From the NCBI GenBank assembly GCA_000438015.1, contig FR901547.1, positions 2,456 to 35,398 on the forward strand: 32,943 nucleotides of DNA, written 5' to 3'. This DNA comes from Coraliomargarita sp. CAG:312 (GTDB lineage Bacteria; Verrucomicrobiota; Verrucomicrobiia; Opitutales; Intestinicryptomonadaceae). Below the pieces are notes generated by a model. That model ran no database searches, was not told the DNA's origin, and saw nothing but the letters and a program-made list of their open reading frames with translations. Below are positions 30,814 to 32,943 of the stretch, one piece after another; positions within the stretch are counted from its first letter, which is position 1; every line of letters begins with the position of its first letter. The position numbers and the translations under genes were made by a program.

Positions 30814-32943
30814 TTACTTTTCTTCGACTTTAAGTTTCAAGAAGACTTTACCTTCTTCACCGATTGGGGCTGTTGCTTTGTAAATCTTGAACTTGCCATC
30901 CGACGATGTTTCGCCTGTGGCTGTCGCAATTATTTCCGTCCAGTTGATGAGGTCAACCGACTTCAACGCCTTGACATTCACAACACCCTCTGCGTCTACG
31001 CTGACTGGGAATTGCAAACTTGCATTGCCACTTGCATCAGTAGAATGCTTAAAGTTCGCATTAGCACCATACGATGTAGCTTTTGACGCATCCAACCCAA
31101 ATGTGAACTTTTCAAGATTTGTAATTCCGTCATTGTGCGGTGTTGCAGATGGCGAAGCATCTACACCAAGACCATTTGCCATACTCCATTCCTGGAATGC
31201 TGTTGGCTCTATTACATTTTCAATCCATACCATTTCTGATTCAAGCGGAGCATCAACATTGTTATCGTTCCATACTAAGCAACGATACGAATTATCTACA
31301 ATATTTTCCACAACATCAACACCAAGTGTTCCATTTGTTGCACCTGCAATATTTTCCCAAGTATCGCCATAATCGTATGAAACTTGCCACTGATACTTTG
31401 GATAATCACCAGACACAACAACTGTGAATGTTGCTTTTGCACCGATTATCGCAGAGGTAATCGCAGTAGGTTGCGTTGTTATAGCTACATCTTCTGGGAA
31501 TATAATTTTTGCATTTTCTGAATACAGAATACCACCGCCATTATCAATTTCACAGCGATAATATCCTCGATTTTTTGAATCCATCATTTTGAATGAATAG
31601 GTCGATTCTGTAGCGTTTTCTATATTCTGCCATTCGTTACTATCAGCTGAATACTGCCATTGATAGTATGCATTTCCTGTTGAGGTTGAAACCGTAACAT
31701 TAAAAGACGCATTTTCATTTAATTTGAACGACACATCTTGTGGTTGTGATGTTATCTGAATTGCAGTTGAGCTGTAAACAAGAACTGCTTGAGTAGATAC
31801 ACTTCCACCACCATTAGAGATTTCACATTTTATGTTTTTGCGATTGTATTTAGATTCTGCAGGAATAAACAATATATTTGAAGTTTCTTCAAATTCAGTC
31901 CAAGTGTCGCCAGAACCATAATACCATTTGTATGTTGGATTGTACGCTGTTGTTTCTACAATAAAACGTGCATATCCTGTTCCTGATATTGTTGTAACTT
32001 TTTCTAATTTTTTTGTGATTGAATCTTCAGTTACTGACTGACGAACTACAACATTCGCAGTTGAACTTTGAACACTGCCTGCTGGATTTGTGATTACACA
32101 ATAGTAGGAACCAGTTTTATCAAATTGAATATTATCAAAGCTCAAGGTTGATTCTGTTGCTCCTTCAATTGCTTCGCCATTGAAGTACCACTGGTAAGTT
32201 AATTCTTCGCCAGTTGCCGATACACTCAATGTTCTGTCAACATTTGACCAAACTTCAAAACCTGTCGGGTTATTATCAAGCGTTGGCGATGGCTTGACCG
32301 TCAAAATTGCAACTGATGAATATGTTAAATCGCCATTATCACTATCAACAGCACAACGATATTTATAACCACTTTGCGAAGATGGAACATTGCTCAAAGT
32401 AAGTGTTGATGATGTTTCACCCTCAATATCATACCACGTTGAACCATCTTCTGAATACTGCCACTGATATGTTGGATTATCAATAGATACAGAAACAGTT
32501 AGTACTCCATCTTGTGTATTTGCCCAAATTGTTGTATCTAAAGGTTGAGATGTGATTTCAGTTGGACAGTATTGGCAAGCTCCAATTGTATACGGAACGG
32601 ATCGTATGAATCCTCGAGCATCGGTTGTTACACCTTCAACAACTTTACCTGCACCTATTGCCGAACTTCCTGTCCCGACAGGACAAGTTTGCACATTCCC
32701 ACCATAGTTGCCTAACGGCATTAGTTTTGGATCTGATGTTATGATATTTGTATAAGTTCCATAACTACTATATCCACCCTCTATTATACATGTATCTATT
32801 GTTGGGTTACTATTTGAAGTAGTATAGATTTCATTGCCACTTGATGTCGCTGTATTTCCCCAGAGTATGCAATTTGTAAGCGTCGGACTCGATGAATAAT
32901 AATTATACATCCCGCCGCCGTATCCGTAAGACGATCCACTTGC
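30814..32943 (-). CDS. Large surface protein: beta-helix, five Ig-like domains, verrucomicrobial-type C-terminal domain (N-terminus outside window)
   Basis: The frame is open to the window edge (about 709 residues seen). The ATG at 32910 is internal, since the frame continues upstream with a GYGGGMYNYY repeat. Numbering from that Met: residues 1-113 are the end of a right-handed beta-helix with polymorphic-membrane-protein-like text (PTLTNCILWGNTA) and the usual closing unit (DPKLMPLGNYGGNVQTCPVG, then IGAGK, then DARGFIR). Five Ig-like domains follow, each with a core Trp and Cys about 30-36 residues apart: W150/C186, W241/C271, W329/C362, W418/C453, W508/C544. Residues ~570-698 form a C-terminal module beginning FQEWSMANGLG and NDGITNLEKFTFGLD, common at the ends of exported Verrucomicrobia proteins. 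Likely a cell-surface adhesin or glycan-binding protein. No PEP-CTERM tail. Confidence 0.85.
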   Translation of the reverse strand, partial: ASGSSYGYGGGMYNYYSSSPTLTNCILWGNTATSSGNEIYTTSNSNPTIDTCIIEGGYSSYGTYTNIITSDPKLMPLGNYGGNVQTCPVGTGSSAIGAGKVVEGVTTDARGFIRSVPYTIGACQYCPTEITSQPLDTTIWANTQDGVLTVSVSIDNPTYQWQYSEDGSTWYDIEGETSSTLTLSNVPSSQSGYKYRCAVDSDNGDLTYSSVAILTVKPSPTLDNNPTGFEVWSNVDRTLSVSATGEELTYQWYFNGEAIEGATESTLSFDNIQFDKTGSYYCVITNPAGSVQSSTANVVVRQSVTEDSITKKLEKVTTISGTGYARFIVETTAYNPTYKWYYGSGDTWTEFEETSNILFIPAESKYNRKNIKCEISNGGGSVSTQAVLVYSSTAIQITSQPQDVSFKLNENASFNVTVSTSTGNAYYQWQYSADSNEWQNIENATESTYSFKMMDSKNRGYYRCEIDNGGGILYSENAKIIFPEDVAITTQPTAITSAIIGAKATFTVVVSGDYPKYQWQVSYDYGDTWENIAGATNGTLGVDVVENIVDNSYRCLVWNDNNVDAPLESEMVWIENVIEPTAFQEWSMANGLGVDASPSATPHNDGITNLEKFTFGLDASKATSYGANANFKHSTDASGNASLQFPVSVDAEGVVNVKALKSVDLINWTEIIATATGETSSDGKFKIYKATAPIGEEGKVFLKLKVEEK

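Noticed and set aside
1..32943. CRISPR arrays, rRNA genes and riboswitches
   Set aside because: No regularly spaced repeats, rRNA segments or recognisable riboswitch cores were seen on either strand.

Overview
The window most resembles the chromosome of a Gram-negative, PEP-CTERM-bearing bacterium of the Verrucomicrobiota (Opitutae-like) type. The taxonomic call is an inference. It rests on an Mla-type lipid transporter (outer membrane), a secreted protein ending in a PEP-CTERM sorting tail, a surface beta-helix/Ig-like protein whose C-terminal domain resembles those of verrucomicrobial exported proteins, and an NfeD-FloA pair. Base composition is moderately AT-rich. Several promoters of the form TTGACA-N17-(weak -10) can be read. 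Clear Shine-Dalgarno sequences are infrequent.

Region 1 (1-4567): mlaD (partial), mlaF and a STAS-MlaE fusion lie on the minus strand. On the plus strand, probably from a divergent promoter, follow a divergent ADP-ribosylglycohydrolase and a small [4Fe-4S] ferredoxin with a terminator. A secreted SGNH hydrolase lies on the minus strand.

Region 2 (4643-12471): a PEP-CTERM protein with its own promoter and terminator, then the minus-strand run nfeD-floA-acidic membrane protein-glgB with 2-22 nt gaps or overlaps. An acyl-ACP-thioesterase-like gene follows on the plus strand. A 580-bp gene-poor stretch with an 18-bp direct repeat leads to tRNA-His, which has its own promoter and terminator.

Region 3 (12714-29844): a surface-glycan locus. 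It opens with a minus-strand cassette of ACP, KAS III and membrane acyltransferase-3. The KAS III gene appears frameshifted in a G7 tract near its 3' end. Next comes a tight plus-strand operon: two GT4 glycosyltransferases, fnlA/capE, a WbuB-like glycosyltransferase, fnlB/capF and fnlC/capG, which together would make UDP-N-acetyl-L-fucosamine and assemble a glycan. Converging on it from the minus strand are a polysaccharide pyruvyl transferase, a MenD-like ThDP enzyme, a Wzx-type flippase and two polytopic Wzy/ligase-like proteins. Together they encode sugar-nucleotide synthesis, transfer, modification (acyl, possibly pyruvyl ketal), flipping and polymerisation. No initiating phosphoglycosyltransferase is present in the window.

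Region 4 (29845-32943): a decayed stretch with an IS3-family orfA remnant carrying two frameshifts and another coding-like relic. The C-terminal ~700 residues of a large beta-helix plus five-Ig-domain surface protein then run off the right edge.
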